A DNA stretch of 21,031 nucleotides from Zymomonas sp. (GCA_027489105.1 JAIYAJ010000157.1:1-21031), one strand, 5' to 3'; positions 8,705 to 16,971 are shown, counted from the first letter of the stretch. Made by a program: numbers and translations. Notes: generated by a model not told the origin, from the letters alone.

Positions 8705-9829
8705 ATGTCCGCCAGCCACTTCGCTCCCGCCGCCTGTTCCCGACTGGTCGTGAAGATCGGTTCGGCGCTGCTCGTCGATCCCGATGGCAAGGTCCGGCGG
8801 GATTGGCTGGAGGGCGTCGTCGCCGATCTCGCCACCCGGCATCGGGCGGGGCAGCAGATCGCTGTGGTGTCCTCGGGCGCTATCGCGCTGGGCGCACGGC
8901 GGCTCGGCCTGGCCAAGGGCGGACGCGCGAGTCTTGAGGATGCGCAGGCGGCTGCCGCGACCGGGCAGATCGCGCTGTCCCATTGCTGGGCCGAACTGCT
9001 GAATCAGCAGGGACTGACCGCGGCGCAGATGCTGGTCACGCTCGACGATCTCGAGGATCGGCGGCGCTATCTGAATGCGGCCTCCACGCTCGATCGCCTG
9101 CTGAGCCTCGGCGTCGTCCCCGTGATCAACGAGAATGATTCGGTCGCGACCGAGGAAATCCGCTTCGGCGACAATGATCGCCTCGCCGCCCGGATCGGGC
9201 AGGCGGCGGGAGCCGGCGGCGTGATCCTGCTGTCGGACATAGACGGACTCTACACCGCCAACCCTCATCGCGACCCGACGGCCCGCCTGGTGCCGGAGGT
9301 CGCGCGGATCGACTCGCGCATCCGGGCCATGGCCGATGGCGGATCGGCGTCTGGGATGGGCTCGGGCGGCATGATCTCGAAGCTGGAGGCCGCGCGAATC
9401 GCGCAGCGGTCGGGCGCGCATCTGGCGATCATCTCGGGCAAACGCGACCATCCTCTGGCGGCCTATGATGCCGATGGACGCGGTACGGTGTTTGTCGGCA
9501 GCCGCGTCGGCAGCGCACGCAAGGCGTGGCTCGCTGGGCGGCTGACGGCCAAGGGTAAGGTCATGGTCGATGCCGGCGCGGCGGCGGCGCTGCTCGAAGG
9601 GCGCAGCCTGCTGGCGGCGGGAGCGACGGGCGTGCAGGGACGCTTCTCGCGCGGAGACGTCGTCGATATTTGCGGCCCGGAAGGTGAAGCCTTCGCGCGC
9701 GGCCTCGCCGAATATGACGCGGACGATGCGGCCAAGATCGTCGGTCGGCGGCGCGAGGCGCTGGAAGATCTGCTCGGCTATGCGCCGCGCTCGGCGCTGG
9801 TCCACCGCGATCATATGGTGCTGCTGTGA
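8705..9829 (+). CDS. proB: Glutamate 5-kinase with PUA domain
   Basis: First enzyme of proline synthesis: phosphorylates L-glutamate with ATP to gamma-glutamyl phosphate. 374 residues. The amino acid kinase domain shows VVKIGSALLV (about 16-25), the SSGAIALGARRLGL substrate loop, NENDSVATEEI with the FGDNDRLAA segment, and SDIDGLYTANP. GSGGMISKLEAARIA follows. The C-terminal 95 residues form a PUA domain (GKVMVDAGAAAALLEGRSLL onward). The partner gene proA is not in the window. The gene starts 2 bases after obgE, and its TGA overlaps the GTG of the next gene, a probable sphingolipid reductase, so one transcript likely joins housekeeping and lipid functions. Confidence 0.96.
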   Translation: MSASHFAPAACSRLVVKIGSALLVDPDGKVRRDWLEGVVADLATRHRAGQQIAVVSSGAIALGARRLGLAKGGRASLEDAQAAAATGQIALSHCWAELLNQQGLTAAQMLVTLDDLEDRRRYLNAASTLDRLLSLGVVPVINENDSVATEEIRFGDNDRLAARIGQAAGAGGVILLSDIDGLYTANPHRDPTARLVPEVARIDSRIRAMADGGSASGMGSGGMISKLEAARIAQRSGAHLAIISGKRDHPLAAYDADGRGTVFVGSRVGSARKAWLAGRLTAKGKVMVDAGAAAALLEGRSLLAAGATGVQGRFSRGDVVDICGPEGEAFARGLAEYDADDAAKIVGRRREALEDLLGYAPRSALVHRDHMVLL

Positions 9830-10731
9830 TCGTCGCCGTGACCGGCGGCACCGGCTTCCTGGGTGGGCATGTGCTGCGTCTCGCGGCCGAAGCGGGCCAT
9901 GAAGTGCGCGCGCTGACCCGCAGAGCGCAGTTGCCGCAGCCCAATGTCGAATGGCTGCGCGGGACGCTCGAGGATCATGTCGCGCTCGGCGAACTGGTCG
10001 ATGGCGTGGACGCGGTCATCCACGTCGCGGGCGTGATCAACGCGCCGACCCTGGCAGGCTTCGTCGAGGGCAATGTCACCGGGACGGCCTCGCTGATCAC
10101 TGCCGCCGAAGCCGCCGGCGTGCGCCGCTTCGTTCATGTCTCGTCGCTCTCTGCGCGCGAGCCGGATCTGTCCGACTATGGCTGGTCGAAGCGCGCGTCC
10201 GAGGCGATGGTCGTCCAGTCCTCGCTCGACTGGACGATCGTGCGGCCGCCGGCGATCTACGGCGCGGGCGACCGCGAGATGCTGGAGCTGTTCCGCGTCG
10301 CTGCACGCCGGGGAATCCTGCCGCTGCCACCGAAAGGGCGCCTGTCGCTGATCGAGGCCGGCGACCTGGCGCGGCTTCTGGTCGCCCTTGTCGATGCGCC
10401 TGAAAGCCACGCGCAGATCTACGAGCCGGACGACGGTGAGACCGGCGGATATTCGCACGAGCAATTCGGCCGGATGATCGGTGCAGCCGTAGGTCGGCCC
10501 AGGCTCCTCACCTTGTCCATGCCGAAGCTGCTTTTGCAATTGGCGGCCTTCGTCGAACGGCACAGGCTCGGCGACAAGGCTAAGCTGACCGGCGATCGTG
10601 TCCGATATTTCTGCCATCCCGACTGGGTCGCGCGGACCCGTCCTCCGGCATCGATCTGGCGGCCGGAGGTGGCTGCCCGGCAAGGCCTCGACGCTACCGC
10701 GTCATGGTATCGCGCGCAGGGCTGGCTCTGA
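9826..10731 (+). CDS. cerR: NAD(P)-dependent epimerase/reductase, probable ceramide reductase (CerR-like)
   Basis: Extended short-chain dehydrogenase/reductase, 301 residues, cytoplasmic or membrane-associated. It has the nucleotide-binding VTGGTGFLGGHV loop at residues 5-16 and a catalytic triad with Ser106/Ser107, Tyr118 and Lys122 (YGWSK). It has no signal peptide; a short hydrophobic patch near residue 240 (LLLQLAAFVE) may touch the membrane. In Caulobacter a protein of this family encoded next to the spt and acp genes (CerR) reduces the 3-keto group after N-acylation. Family plus the ACP and SPT genes about 0.8 kb away support the same role here; the reaction is inferred. The GTG start at 9826 overlaps the proB stop (GTGA), showing translational coupling. 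It ends 9 bases from the convergent DUF5706-type gene. Confidence 0.75.
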   Translation: MIVAVTGGTGFLGGHVLRLAAEAGHEVRALTRRAQLPQPNVEWLRGTLEDHVALGELVDGVDAVIHVAGVINAPTLAGFVEGNVTGTASLITAAEAAGVRRFVHVSSLSAREPDLSDYGWSKRASEAMVVQSSLDWTIVRPPAIYGAGDREMLELFRVAARRGILPLPPKGRLSLIEAGDLARLLVALVDAPESHAQIYEPDDGETGGYSHEQFGRMIGAAVGRPRLLTLSMPKLLLQLAAFVERHRLGDKAKLTGDRVRYFCHPDWVARTRPPASIWRPEVAARQGLDATASWYRAQGWL

Positions 10732-10740
10732 ACCTGCCGT

Positions 10741-11283
10741 TCAGCCGAAATTGGCCATCAATTGCGCCATGAAGGCGATGAAGCTGAGGATAAGTCCTCC
10801 CAGCATGACCCGATAGGCATAGCCCAGCAGCCGGTACTTCTTGCGGGCGAGCACGCGGCCATTCTGGTAGATGTCATGGGCGAAGGCCGCATAGACCGCG
10901 TCGCTGTCGGTGACCGTATCCAGCACGAACTGGACGAATTCCTCCTCCTCGATCTGCGTGAAGGAGCCGAAGAAGAGCATGTTCGCGGGACCGTTGGCGC
11001 GGGGCGGGACCTTGGTCGAGGGCAACACGGCCATCACCGCGAGCAGCGCCGAAAGAAAGGCTGCCGCACCAAGGATCATCAGCGCGACGGGGGCCTGGCC
11101 GCCGGCTTTCAGCTGCCCGACCGTGATCGTGAAGATGACGAAGGTGGCGCCCATCAGCATATTGGCCTTCTGATCGGCCATCTGGCTCAGCTGATACTGG
11201 ATCTGCTGGGCGGTGCGCAGGAGATGGACCGCGTCCGGCGCGAACTGTCCTCGCGGTGGAGCTCTTGTCTCGTCGGCTGCCAT
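10741..11283 (-). CDS. DUF5706/PycTM-like small membrane protein
   Basis: A 180-residue membrane protein. An N-terminal amphipathic helix (VHLLRTAQQIQYQLSQMADQ, residues about 19-38) leads straight into TM1 (about 42-60). TM2 (about 68-89) follows, then a soluble segment with an EEEE run, and TM3 near 158-176. The arrangement of AQ-x-x-x-x-L-x-x-x-A-D-x-K-A-N followed by TM segments is that of DUF5706, the domain used as membrane effector (PycTM) in Pycsar antiphage systems. Here no nucleotide cyclase gene is adjacent; the neighbours are sphingolipid genes. AGGGGGG lies 5 bases upstream of the ATG. It is divergent from acp-spt and convergent with cerR. The domain call is from memory of the family and should be confirmed by profile search; the function is unknown. 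Confidence 0.7.
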   Translation of the reverse strand: MAADETRAPPRGQFAPDAVHLLRTAQQIQYQLSQMADQKANMLMGATFVIFTITVGQLKAGGQAPVALMILGAAAFLSALLAVMAVLPSTKVPPRANGPANMLFFGSFTQIEEEEFVQFVLDTVTDSDAVYAAFAHDIYQNGRVLARKKYRLLGYAYRVMLGGLILSFIAFMAQLMANFG

Positions 11284-11539
11284 TTTCCCCCCTGCTTGCC
11301 GGCATCGGTAATGGCACGAGCCATCCAAGCGGCAAAGAGACATTCTCGTGACAGATCGGCCGAAAATTGGCTCCCGCCTCCGCTCTGCCGCGAAGCCGCC
11401 GCAATCGCTTGGCAAGCGCGGCTCTGTCATCCTAGAGCGGACGGAACGGGCAATGCCGGTCCCGCGCTTGTGGATCGCCATTTCGCCGCGTGAGGCGATC
11501 GGTCCCAGGGGGACGGTCGCGCAATCGCACTGAGGAACG
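11284..11539. promoter_or_regulatory. Divergent intergenic region between PycTM-like gene and acp-spt
   Basis: At 256 bases this is the longest gene-free stretch in the window and must hold promoters for both directions. For the plus strand, TTGGCA (11409-11414), 17 bases, then CTAGAG (11432-11437) is a candidate that would leave a leader of about 100 bases before the ACP gene. I see no clear minus-strand promoter, riboswitch or operator. A 61-codon open frame at 11348-11533 has no recognisable features and is probably chance. Confidence 0.35.
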
Positions 11540-11785
11540 ATGATGAGCAGCAGAGACGATACCTTCACCCGCGTGGCCGAGCAGATCGAGCCCTTCAACA
11601 AGAAGGGGATCGACCTGACCGACGCGACCAGCTTCGCGGGCGATCTCGAGTGGGACAGCCTGACGGTGATGGACTTCGTCGCTGCGGTCGAGGACGAGTT
11701 CGACATCATCATCACGATGAACATGCAGGCGGAAATCGAGACTGTCGGACAGCTCGTCGATGCCGTCATGAAGCTGCGGGGCTGA
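11540..11785 (+). CDS. Acyl carrier protein dedicated to sphingolipid synthesis
   Basis: Small acidic acyl carrier protein, 81 residues (80 if the second ATG at 11543 is used, which is better spaced from TGAGGA at 11531-11536). The phosphopantetheine site is LEWDSLTVMDF with Ser40, in place of the DSL-(D/A)-x-VE of housekeeping ACPs. Upstream there is a KGIDLTDATSF helix-loop and downstream EDEFDIIITMNMQAEIETVG, the usual ACP helices II-IV. It lies 2 bases ahead of spt. In sphingomonads and Caulobacter a special ACP next to spt presents the fatty acyl chain to serine palmitoyltransferase. The position and divergent active-site context support that role here rather than general fatty acid synthesis. 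Confidence 0.93.
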   Translation: MMSSRDDTFTRVAEQIEPFNKKGIDLTDATSFAGDLEWDSLTVMDFVAAVEDEFDIIITMNMQAEIETVGQLVDAVMKLRG

Positions 11786-11787
11786 CC

Positions 11788-12993
11788 TTGGCGACCGATC
11801 TCTTCTCGAAGTTCGATCCGCTCATTGCCGAGCGGGAGGCGTTGCTCGCGACCGGGGTCCGCGATCCCTATGCGATCGTCATGGAAAAGGTGCTGTCGCC
11901 CACCGAGGCGCTGATCAACGGCAAGAAGACCATCTTGCTGGGCACCTACAACTATATGGGCATGACGTTCGACCCCGATGTCATCGCCGCCGGCAAGGCT
12001 GCGCTCGACGAATATGGCGCGGGCACGACCGGCAGCCGCGTGCTCAACGGCACCTATCAGGGCCACCGGGAGTGCGAGGAGGCGCTGAAGGAATTTTACG
12101 GCACCAAGCACGCCATTGTCTTTTCGACCGGCTATCAGGCCAATCTCGGCATGATCTCCACCCTGGCGGGCAAGGGCGATTACATCATCCTCGATGCCGA
12201 CAGCCACGCGTCCATCTATGACGGCTGCTGGCTGGGCGATGCCGAGATCGTCCGCTTCCGCCACAATTCGGTCGAGGATCTCGACAAGCGCCTCGGCCGC
12301 CTGCCGGTCGAGGCGGGCAAGCTCGTCGTGCTCGAGGGCGTCTATTCGATGATGGGCGACATTGCCCCGCTGCCCGAGATGGTGGCGGTCGCGAAAAAGC
12401 ATGGCGCGATGATCCTGTGCGACGAGGCCCATGGCATGGGCTTCTTCGGCGAACATGGCCGCGGCGTGTTCGAAGAAGCCGGCGTCGCCGACGACATCGA
12501 TTTCGTCGTGGGCACCTTCTCCAAGTCGGTCGGCACGGTCGGCGGTTTCTGCGTCTCGAACCATCCGAAGTTCGAAGTGCTGCGCCTCGTCTGCCGGCCC
12601 TATGTCTTCACAGCCTCGCTGCCCCCGTCGGTGGTCGCGACCGCCGCGACCTCGATCCGCAAGCTGATGCATGCGGGCGAGAAGCGCGCCCATTTGTGGA
12701 AGAATTCGCGCCGGCTGCATCAGGGGCTGCGCGACATGGGCTACAAGCTCGGCACCGAGACCGCCCAGTCGGCGATCATCGCGGTGATCCTGACCGACAT
12801 GGCGCAAGCCGTGGCGCTGTGGCAGGGGCTTCTCGAAGCTGGCCTCTACGTCAACACGGCGCGGCCGCCAGCGACGCCAGCGGGCACCTTCCTGCTGCGC
12901 TGCTCGCTCTGCGCCGAGCATACGGACGAGCAGGTCGACCAGATTCTTGCGATGTTCGAGAGCGCGGGACGGGCGATCGGCGTCATAGCCTGA
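11788..12993 (+). CDS. spt: Serine palmitoyltransferase
   Basis: PLP-dependent alpha-oxoamine synthase that condenses L-serine with a palmitoyl thioester to 3-ketosphinganine, the first step of sphingolipid synthesis. 401 residues, cytoplasmic homodimer type. Characteristic stretches: LGTYNYMGMTFDPDVI, GAGTTGSRVLNGTYQGH, IVFSTGYQANLG, LDADSHASIYDGC (His that stacks on PLP), LEGVYSMMGDIAPL, CDEAHGMGFFG, and GTFSKSVGTVGGF with the Schiff-base Lys246. RPPATPAGTFLLRCSLCAEH near the end is typical of Sphingomonas SPT. Compared with the paucimobilis enzyme as I remember it, the N-terminus is about 20 residues shorter and the usual DEAHSMG Ser is Gly. The start is TTG 11788, 2 bases after the ACP stop, with GCGGGG upstream; no ATG or GTG is available nearby before the conserved region. 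Confidence 0.95.
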   Translation: MATDLFSKFDPLIAEREALLATGVRDPYAIVMEKVLSPTEALINGKKTILLGTYNYMGMTFDPDVIAAGKAALDEYGAGTTGSRVLNGTYQGHRECEEALKEFYGTKHAIVFSTGYQANLGMISTLAGKGDYIILDADSHASIYDGCWLGDAEIVRFRHNSVEDLDKRLGRLPVEAGKLVVLEGVYSMMGDIAPLPEMVAVAKKHGAMILCDEAHGMGFFGEHGRGVFEEAGVADDIDFVVGTFSKSVGTVGGFCVSNHPKFEVLRLVCRPYVFTASLPPSVVATAATSIRKLMHAGEKRAHLWKNSRRLHQGLRDMGYKLGTETAQSAIIAVILTDMAQAVALWQGLLEAGLYVNTARPPATPAGTFLLRCSLCAEHTDEQVDQILAMFESAGRAIGVIA

Positions 12994-13008
12994 GCGGCGC
13001 GGGACGAG

Positions 13009-13027
13009 CCGGGATGGACTATCCCGG
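13009..13027 (+). other. Stem-loop between spt and the sensor kinase gene
   Basis: Perfect 7-base-pair inverted repeat CCGGGAT/ATCCCGG with a GGACT loop, in the 43-base gap. It lacks a T-run. It could attenuate read-through from acp-spt into the kinase gene or mark an mRNA end. Confidence 0.5.
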
Positions 13028-13036
13028 TCGCTCCGG

Positions 13037-15040
13037 GTGCGATACAAGACGGTCATGACGTTCAACGCTTCCGTCGCGTGGATACGGAACCTGTCGCAGG
13101 GCACGCGGCGATCGATCGCGGTTGCCCTGCTGGTCGTGGTGGCGATCGGCCTGTTGGTTGCCGTCGTGACGATGGTCGCGCGGTCGAACGACGCCCGCGA
13201 TGCGGCCTTGCAGCGGGAGCAGCACAGCTACGACATCATGGTGCTCACGCGATCGCTCGATGCGTCGATGGCGCGCTCCGAAGCGGCGCTGGCTCGATAT
13301 GTCGTCAGCAGCGATCGCAAGGTCGGCACGATCTTCTACGACGAATGGCGCAGGGCGATGAGCCAGCTGCGCCAGCTCGATCGGCTGACGTCGGGCCAGC
13401 CCGGCCAGCAGCAGCTGGTCCGCAAGCTCGAAGCCCTGGCCGCCGATCGCGAGAAGGAACTCGCCGCCGCCGCCGCCTTCGCCAATGTCGGCAAGGGCTG
13501 GTACGCGATCGGCATGTTCAGCAAGGCGGGCAAGTCGCCCAATGTCCGCGCCATATCCGAGACGCTCGAACAGATCGCCGCGCGCGAGCGCGAGCGGCTC
13601 GGGCAGCGATCCGAAGCAACGCTTTTCTCTGCCGAGCGCGCCAACTGGTTCGCCACCCTTCTGTCGGTGCTCGGCCTCTCGCTGATGGGCCTCGCTATCC
13701 TGATGGGCTGGCTCGCGGCGGCGGCCGTGGCCCAGCGCGCCCATGCGGCTGAAGCCATGGAAGTCGAATTGGATCGGGCGGCGCAGCTGGAGGCGGCGGT
13801 CGCCGAGCGCACCCGGGAGCTGAGCGAAGCCAATCGCCGCCTGCTCGAAGAAAGCGAGACGCGCGCCCGGGCCGAAGCGCAACTGGCGCAGGCGCAGAAG
13901 ATGGAGGCGGTCGGCCAGCTGACCGGCGGCATCGCGCACGACTTCAACAATATGCTCTCGGTCGTGGTGGGAGGCCTCGATCTCGCCCGGCGGAAGCTGG
14001 CGAAGCAGCCGGCCGAGGCGGGCATGTATATCGACGGCGCGCTGGAAGGCGCCGACCGGGCGGCGGCGCTGACCCGGCGGCTGCTGTCCTTCGCGCGGGC
14101 CGAGCCGCTCTTGCCCGATGCGGTCCAGCCGGCGAAGCTGGTGTCGGGCATGAAGGTGCTGCTCGACCGAACGCTGGGCGAGCGGATCGTCGTCGAGGTC
14201 CATCCGACCCGCGCGGCATGGCCGATCTGGGCGGACTCGCACCAGCTGGAAAATGCGATCCTCAATCTGGCGGTCAATGCCCGCGATGCGATGGAGGGGG
14301 CTGGCTGCCTGGACATCATGGTCGAGGATATCACGCTCGATGCGACGACGAGCGGCGGGCTCAAGCCGGGCGATTATGTCCGGATCAGCGTTGCCGATAC
14401 CGGTTGCGGCATGTCGCAGCAGGTGATGGAGCGCGCCTTCGAGCCCTTTTTTACCACCAAGCCGGTCGGCAAGGGGACGGGCCTCGGCCTCAGCCAGATC
14501 TTCGGTTTCGTCCGTCAGTCGATGGGCGACGTCCGCATCGCGTCCGAACTGGGCAAGGGGACGACCATCTCGCTGCTCCTGCCGCGCCATCATGGCGTGG
14601 CGGCGCAGCGCAGCGCCATGGACATGACCGTCGCGGCGCGGCCCGATACTGGCGCACTCGATATCTTGCTGGTCGAGGATGATCCCCGCGTCCAGGCGTC
14701 CACCCGGGCGGGCCTGACCGAACTCGGCCATGTCGTGCGCGCCTGCAGTTCGGGCGAGGAAGCGCTCGCCATCTTGGCCGAAGGGCAGAGCTTCGATCTC
14801 GTGCTGACCGATGTGATGATGCCGGGGATGACCGGGCCCGAGCTGATCGCGACGATCAGCCGCGACTATCCCGACATCTCGGTGCTGTTCGTCACCGGCT
14901 ATGTCGGCGAGGCCGGGCAGAGCGAGGATTTCGCGGACCATGAGGTGCTGCGCAAGCCCTTCACCATTTCGGCGCTCGGCAACGCGATCGGCCGGGCGAT
15001 GGGCCGGCATACTGGCCGGGCGGCATCTCAGGCGGCCTGA
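13037..15040 (+). CDS. Hybrid sensor histidine kinase with C-terminal receiver domain
   Basis: Membrane-bound sensor kinase, 667 residues from GTG 13037 (661 from ATG 13055; the start is unsettled). TM1 near residues 25-45 and TM2 near 200-225 enclose a roughly 155-residue periplasmic helical segment (CHASE3- or four-helix-like). A coiled coil leads to a HisKA domain with [11 protein letters not shown] and phospho-acceptor His301. The ATPase domain follows: N box [15 protein letters not shown]1 DTGCGMS, F box FEPFFTTK, and G2 [10 protein letters not shown] receiver domain near 540-655 has acidic DD and phospho-acceptor Asp592 in [13 protein letters not shown], then a late KPF lysine. No output domain or separate response regulator gene is nearby, so the signal probably passes by phosphorelay to a distant partner. 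Placement directly behind spt suggests, but does not show, sensing of the envelope or lipids. Confidence 0.92.
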   Translation: MRYKTVMTFNASVAWIRNLSQGTRRSIAVALLVVVAIGLLVAVVTMVARSNDARDAALQREQHSYDIMVLTRSLDASMARSEAALARYVVSSDRKVGTIFYDEWRRAMSQLRQLDRLTSGQPGQQQLVRKLEALAADREKELAAAAAFANVGKGWYAIGMFSKAGKSPNVRAISETLEQIAARERERLGQRSEATLFSAERANWFATLLSVLGLSLMGLAILMGWLAAAAVAQRAHAAEAMEVELDRAAQLEAAVAERTRELSEANRRLLEESETRARAEAQLAQAQKMEAVGQLTGGIAHDFNNMLSVVVGGLDLARRKLAKQPAEAGMYIDGALEGADRAAALTRRLLSFARAEPLLPDAVQPAKLVSGMKVLLDRTLGERIVVEVHPTRAAWPIWADSHQLENAILNLAVNARDAMEGAGCLDIMVEDITLDATTSGGLKPGDYVRISVADTGCGMSQQVMERAFEPFFTTKPVGKGTGLGLSQIFGFVRQSMGDVRIASELGKGTTISLLLPRHHGVAAQRSAMDMTVAARPDTGALDILLVEDDPRVQASTRAGLTELGHVVRACSSGEEALAILAEGQSFDLVLTDVMMPGMTGPELIATISRDYPDISVLFVTGYVGEAGQSEDFADHEVLRKPFTISALGNAIGRAMGRHTGRAASQAA

Positions 15041-15054
15041 ACGACCGGAAAGGC

Positions 15055-15069
15055 GCGCTGGTTCAGCGC
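15055..15069. other. Small hairpin at a convergent gene junction
   Basis: GCGCTG/CAGCGC with a 3-base loop lies across the stop of the minus-strand gene, 15 bases after the sensor kinase stop. It may act as a weak bidirectional terminator; there is no T-run. Confidence 0.3.
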
Positions 15070-15986
15070 ACCGCGCCGCGCAGGATCAGGCGGGGGAGCA
15101 GCGCCAGCGCGCCCAGGATCGGCCAGCGCCGCTGCCACGGCTTTATCTCGATCGCGGCGCCCGCATGGCGGTTTATCTTCCAGGCGAGATAGTCGATGCC
15201 GCCAGCATAGGTGGTGCTGGCCTTGGCGAGCCGGACCAGCGTCAGCGCCTTGCCCTCGCGCCGGCGCTGGCGCCAGATGGTCTCACCTGCCTTGCGTTCG
15301 GCGGAGCTTATGGTGTCGGCGAAGCTGACGATGCCGCCCTCGATGGCAGCGCCGAGGCCGGCGGCGGCGAGAGCAGGGGTGGTGAAGCGCGCATAGCGTG
15401 CGGGATCGGCCCCCACGACCGAAGAGGCCCGCCCCTTGCGCTCCGCGCGCAGTTCGGCGCCATAGGTCAGCGCGAAGGCGCCCTCCCACAGCGCGGCGAC
15501 GCTGAGCCGGTCTGCAAGGAGCGGCCGGGCGGCTGACAGTAGAGCAGGGGCCGCACCGGCGATCGCCATCGCGGCATGCATAGCGGCGCTCTCATCGGAT
15601 GCCCAGACTAGGCGTGACGGCTGGGCGAAACGGGCCCAGACCGACACGTTCCGGGTGGCAGAGGAGGCGAGGCGGACAAAGTCGTCCTCGCTCAGCACCG
15701 CATATTTGGCGATCAGCCCGTCATGCTCGAATGGGAAGACATTGGGCGGGACATGGCGGTTGGCGAAAGCCAGCCAGCCGGAGCCATAGGCCGCGCGATA
15801 GTCCGACACGATCAGGTAGAAGTCGAGCATCAGCCCGTCGAGATTGGCCTCGCGCAGGCAGGACCCGTAGAACAGCACCGATCGGGCGGCATCGGGATAG
15901 CGTGAGGCCAATGCCTCGGCCATGGCCGCGACCCGAGGATCGACAGGCTCGGCCAGCTCCGCCGCGACCAGCTTTTCGAGCGACAT
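15063..15986 (-). CDS. Tam41-like nucleotidyltransferase, probable sphingolipid head-group enzyme
   Basis: Predicted nucleotidyltransferase of 307 residues. The N-terminal SVLFYGSCLREANLDGLMLD contains a GS loop, then DFYLIVSDY, where the acidic residue stands before Phe-Tyr rather than in a D-x-D pair. About 20 residues on come AFANRHVPPNVF and then KYAVLSEDDFVRL and WARFAQPSRLVW. This order (YGS, DF, N-x-x-H, KY-x-V-(I/L)-S, W-x-x-(G/R)-(R/F)-x-x-(K/Q)P) is the signature layout of mitochondrial CDP-DAG synthase Tam41 as I remember it. A C-terminal hydrophobic segment (ILGALALLPRLIL) may anchor it to the membrane. It is third in a minus-strand operon, 10 bases after the lipid kinase. A nucleotidyltransferase lies beside the ceramide kinase in the Caulobacter ceramide phosphoglycerate cluster (CpgA as I recall). 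ATG 15986 was chosen because the frame beyond overlaps the kinase gene; no clear ribosome site precedes it. Confidence 0.7.
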   Translation of the reverse strand: MSLEKLVAAELAEPVDPRVAAMAEALASRYPDAARSVLFYGSCLREANLDGLMLDFYLIVSDYRAAYGSGWLAFANRHVPPNVFPFEHDGLIAKYAVLSEDDFVRLASSATRNVSVWARFAQPSRLVWASDESAAMHAAMAIAGAAPALLSAARPLLADRLSVAALWEGAFALTYGAELRAERKGRASSVVGADPARYARFTTPALAAAGLGAAIEGGIVSFADTISSAERKAGETIWRQRRREGKALTLVRLAKASTTYAGGIDYLAWKINRHAGAAIEIKPWQRRWPILGALALLPRLILRGAVR

Positions 15987-15996
15987 CAGGCTGGGA

Positions 15997-16968
15997 TCAG
16001 GCGGCCAGGCGCAGGAAGGGGACGGGCGGGGTCGTCTTGAGAATGATCGGCTTGCCCGCATCGGCCTGGAAGATTTCGCCGTCGAGGATCACGCTCGAAC
16101 GTTCGCCCTCGATCTGAATCTCGTCGCCATATTCGAAATGGACACCGTCCATCCGGTCGCGGCCGACCCGGCCGAAGATTCCGGCGAACAGCGCGCGGAG
16201 CAGCGGCAGCGGACGCTGCTCGACGACCATCAGCTGCAGCGCACCCGATGCGGCGCTGCCGCCGGTGCTGCTTCCGAGCAGCAGCTTGTGCAATGTGGTG
16301 ACGATCAGCAGCGAGAAACGCCCCTGGATCTGCCCGGCGCGCATCATCGATACCTTCAGCGGGCGCGCCGCCGGTGGCAGAAAGGCGGTCCGGATGCCCA
16401 GGATCAGCGTGACCATCACCGCGATTGCGGTAAGGAAATGGCTGATCCCGTTCGGCAGCCCGAGCGGGTAGATCTTGTTGCGGCAATAGAGGATCGTATC
16501 GGCGAGGCCGGCCCCGCCGAGGAACATGCCCAGCACCGGGCGCGATCCGTCCGACCCGTCGGACAATGCGATCAGTTCGCGGACGACCACATGCTCTTCT
16601 ATGCCGCTGCGCGCGATGTCCATGACCCGCTGAAGCGCGGCGATCGGATCGCCGACCGCGCCGAGATCGAGGGCGATCAGGTTGGTCTTGCCATTGGGCA
16701 GAACGGCGACCGGTGGCGGCGAACCGTCGAAATGATTGCCGAGATAGAGTTCGGTCAGCGCGGCCTGGACGGTGCCGTCGCCGCCGTTGACGACGAGTAC
16801 CTTGGGATTGACCCGGGCAATGGTACGTAGCGCCTCGCCGATCTGATCGACCGACTCGACCTCATAATGAAAGATGTCGCTCTGCGAGGCGCAGAAACTC
16901 CGCATCCGCGGCAGCATCGACAGATTGCCCGTCGAGCGGGGATTGGAGAGGAGCGCTACGGCCGCCAT
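15997..16968 (-). CDS. cpgB: Diacylglycerol kinase-like lipid kinase, probable ceramide kinase
   Basis: Lipid kinase of the DAGK catalytic (LCB5/YegS) family, 323 residues. The opening VALLSNPRSTGN matches the family N-P-x-(S/A)-G start. The ATP loop VVNGGDGTVQ sits at residues 59-68 (GGDGT 62-66), followed by PVAVLPNGKTN (family P-x-G-T-x-N-x-x-A with Lys replacing Thr and Asn-Leu after it) and VILDGEIFQ near the end. In Caulobacter the homologous gene in the sphingolipid cluster encodes a ceramide kinase (CpgB) on the way to ceramide phosphoglycerate. The operon partners here (DUF2141 protein 3 bases upstream, Tam41-like protein 10 bases downstream) match that arrangement, so ceramide is the best substrate guess; diacylglycerol or undecaprenol cannot be excluded from sequence. 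The symbol is by analogy. Confidence 0.75.
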   Translation of the reverse strand: MAAVALLSNPRSTGNLSMLPRMRSFCASQSDIFHYEVESVDQIGEALRTIARVNPKVLVVNGGDGTVQAALTELYLGNHFDGSPPPVAVLPNGKTNLIALDLGAVGDPIAALQRVMDIARSGIEEHVVVRELIALSDGSDGSRPVLGMFLGGAGLADTILYCRNKIYPLGLPNGISHFLTAIAVMVTLILGIRTAFLPPAARPLKVSMMRAGQIQGRFSLLIVTTLHKLLLGSSTGGSAASGALQLMVVEQRPLPLLRALFAGIFGRVGRDRMDGVHFEYGDEIQIEGERSSVILDGEIFQADAGKPIILKTTPPVPFLRLAA

Positions 16969-16971
16969 CGC

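Noticed and set aside
11348..11533. A 61-codon small gene upstream of acp
   Set aside because: No ribosome site, no recognisable domain, and Arg/Pro-rich composition as expected from random GC-rich frames.
10741..11539. A full Pycsar antiphage system around the PycTM-like gene
   Set aside because: No pyrimidine cyclase domain is encoded on either side; neighbours are cerR and acp. Only the effector-like domain is present.
11284..13104. Minus-strand open frame of several hundred codons running antisense to acp and spt and continuous with the PycTM-like gene
   Set aside because: It overlies the clear spt coding frame; its translation is low-complexity His/Asp/Arg-rich shadow sequence. Only the part from 11283 down has a proper start, ribosome site and TM segments.
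13019..15010. 663-codon minus-strand open frame opposite the sensor kinase
   Set aside because: Arg/Gln/His-rich translation without motifs, typical of the antisense of GC-rich genes; the plus strand encodes an intact kinase.
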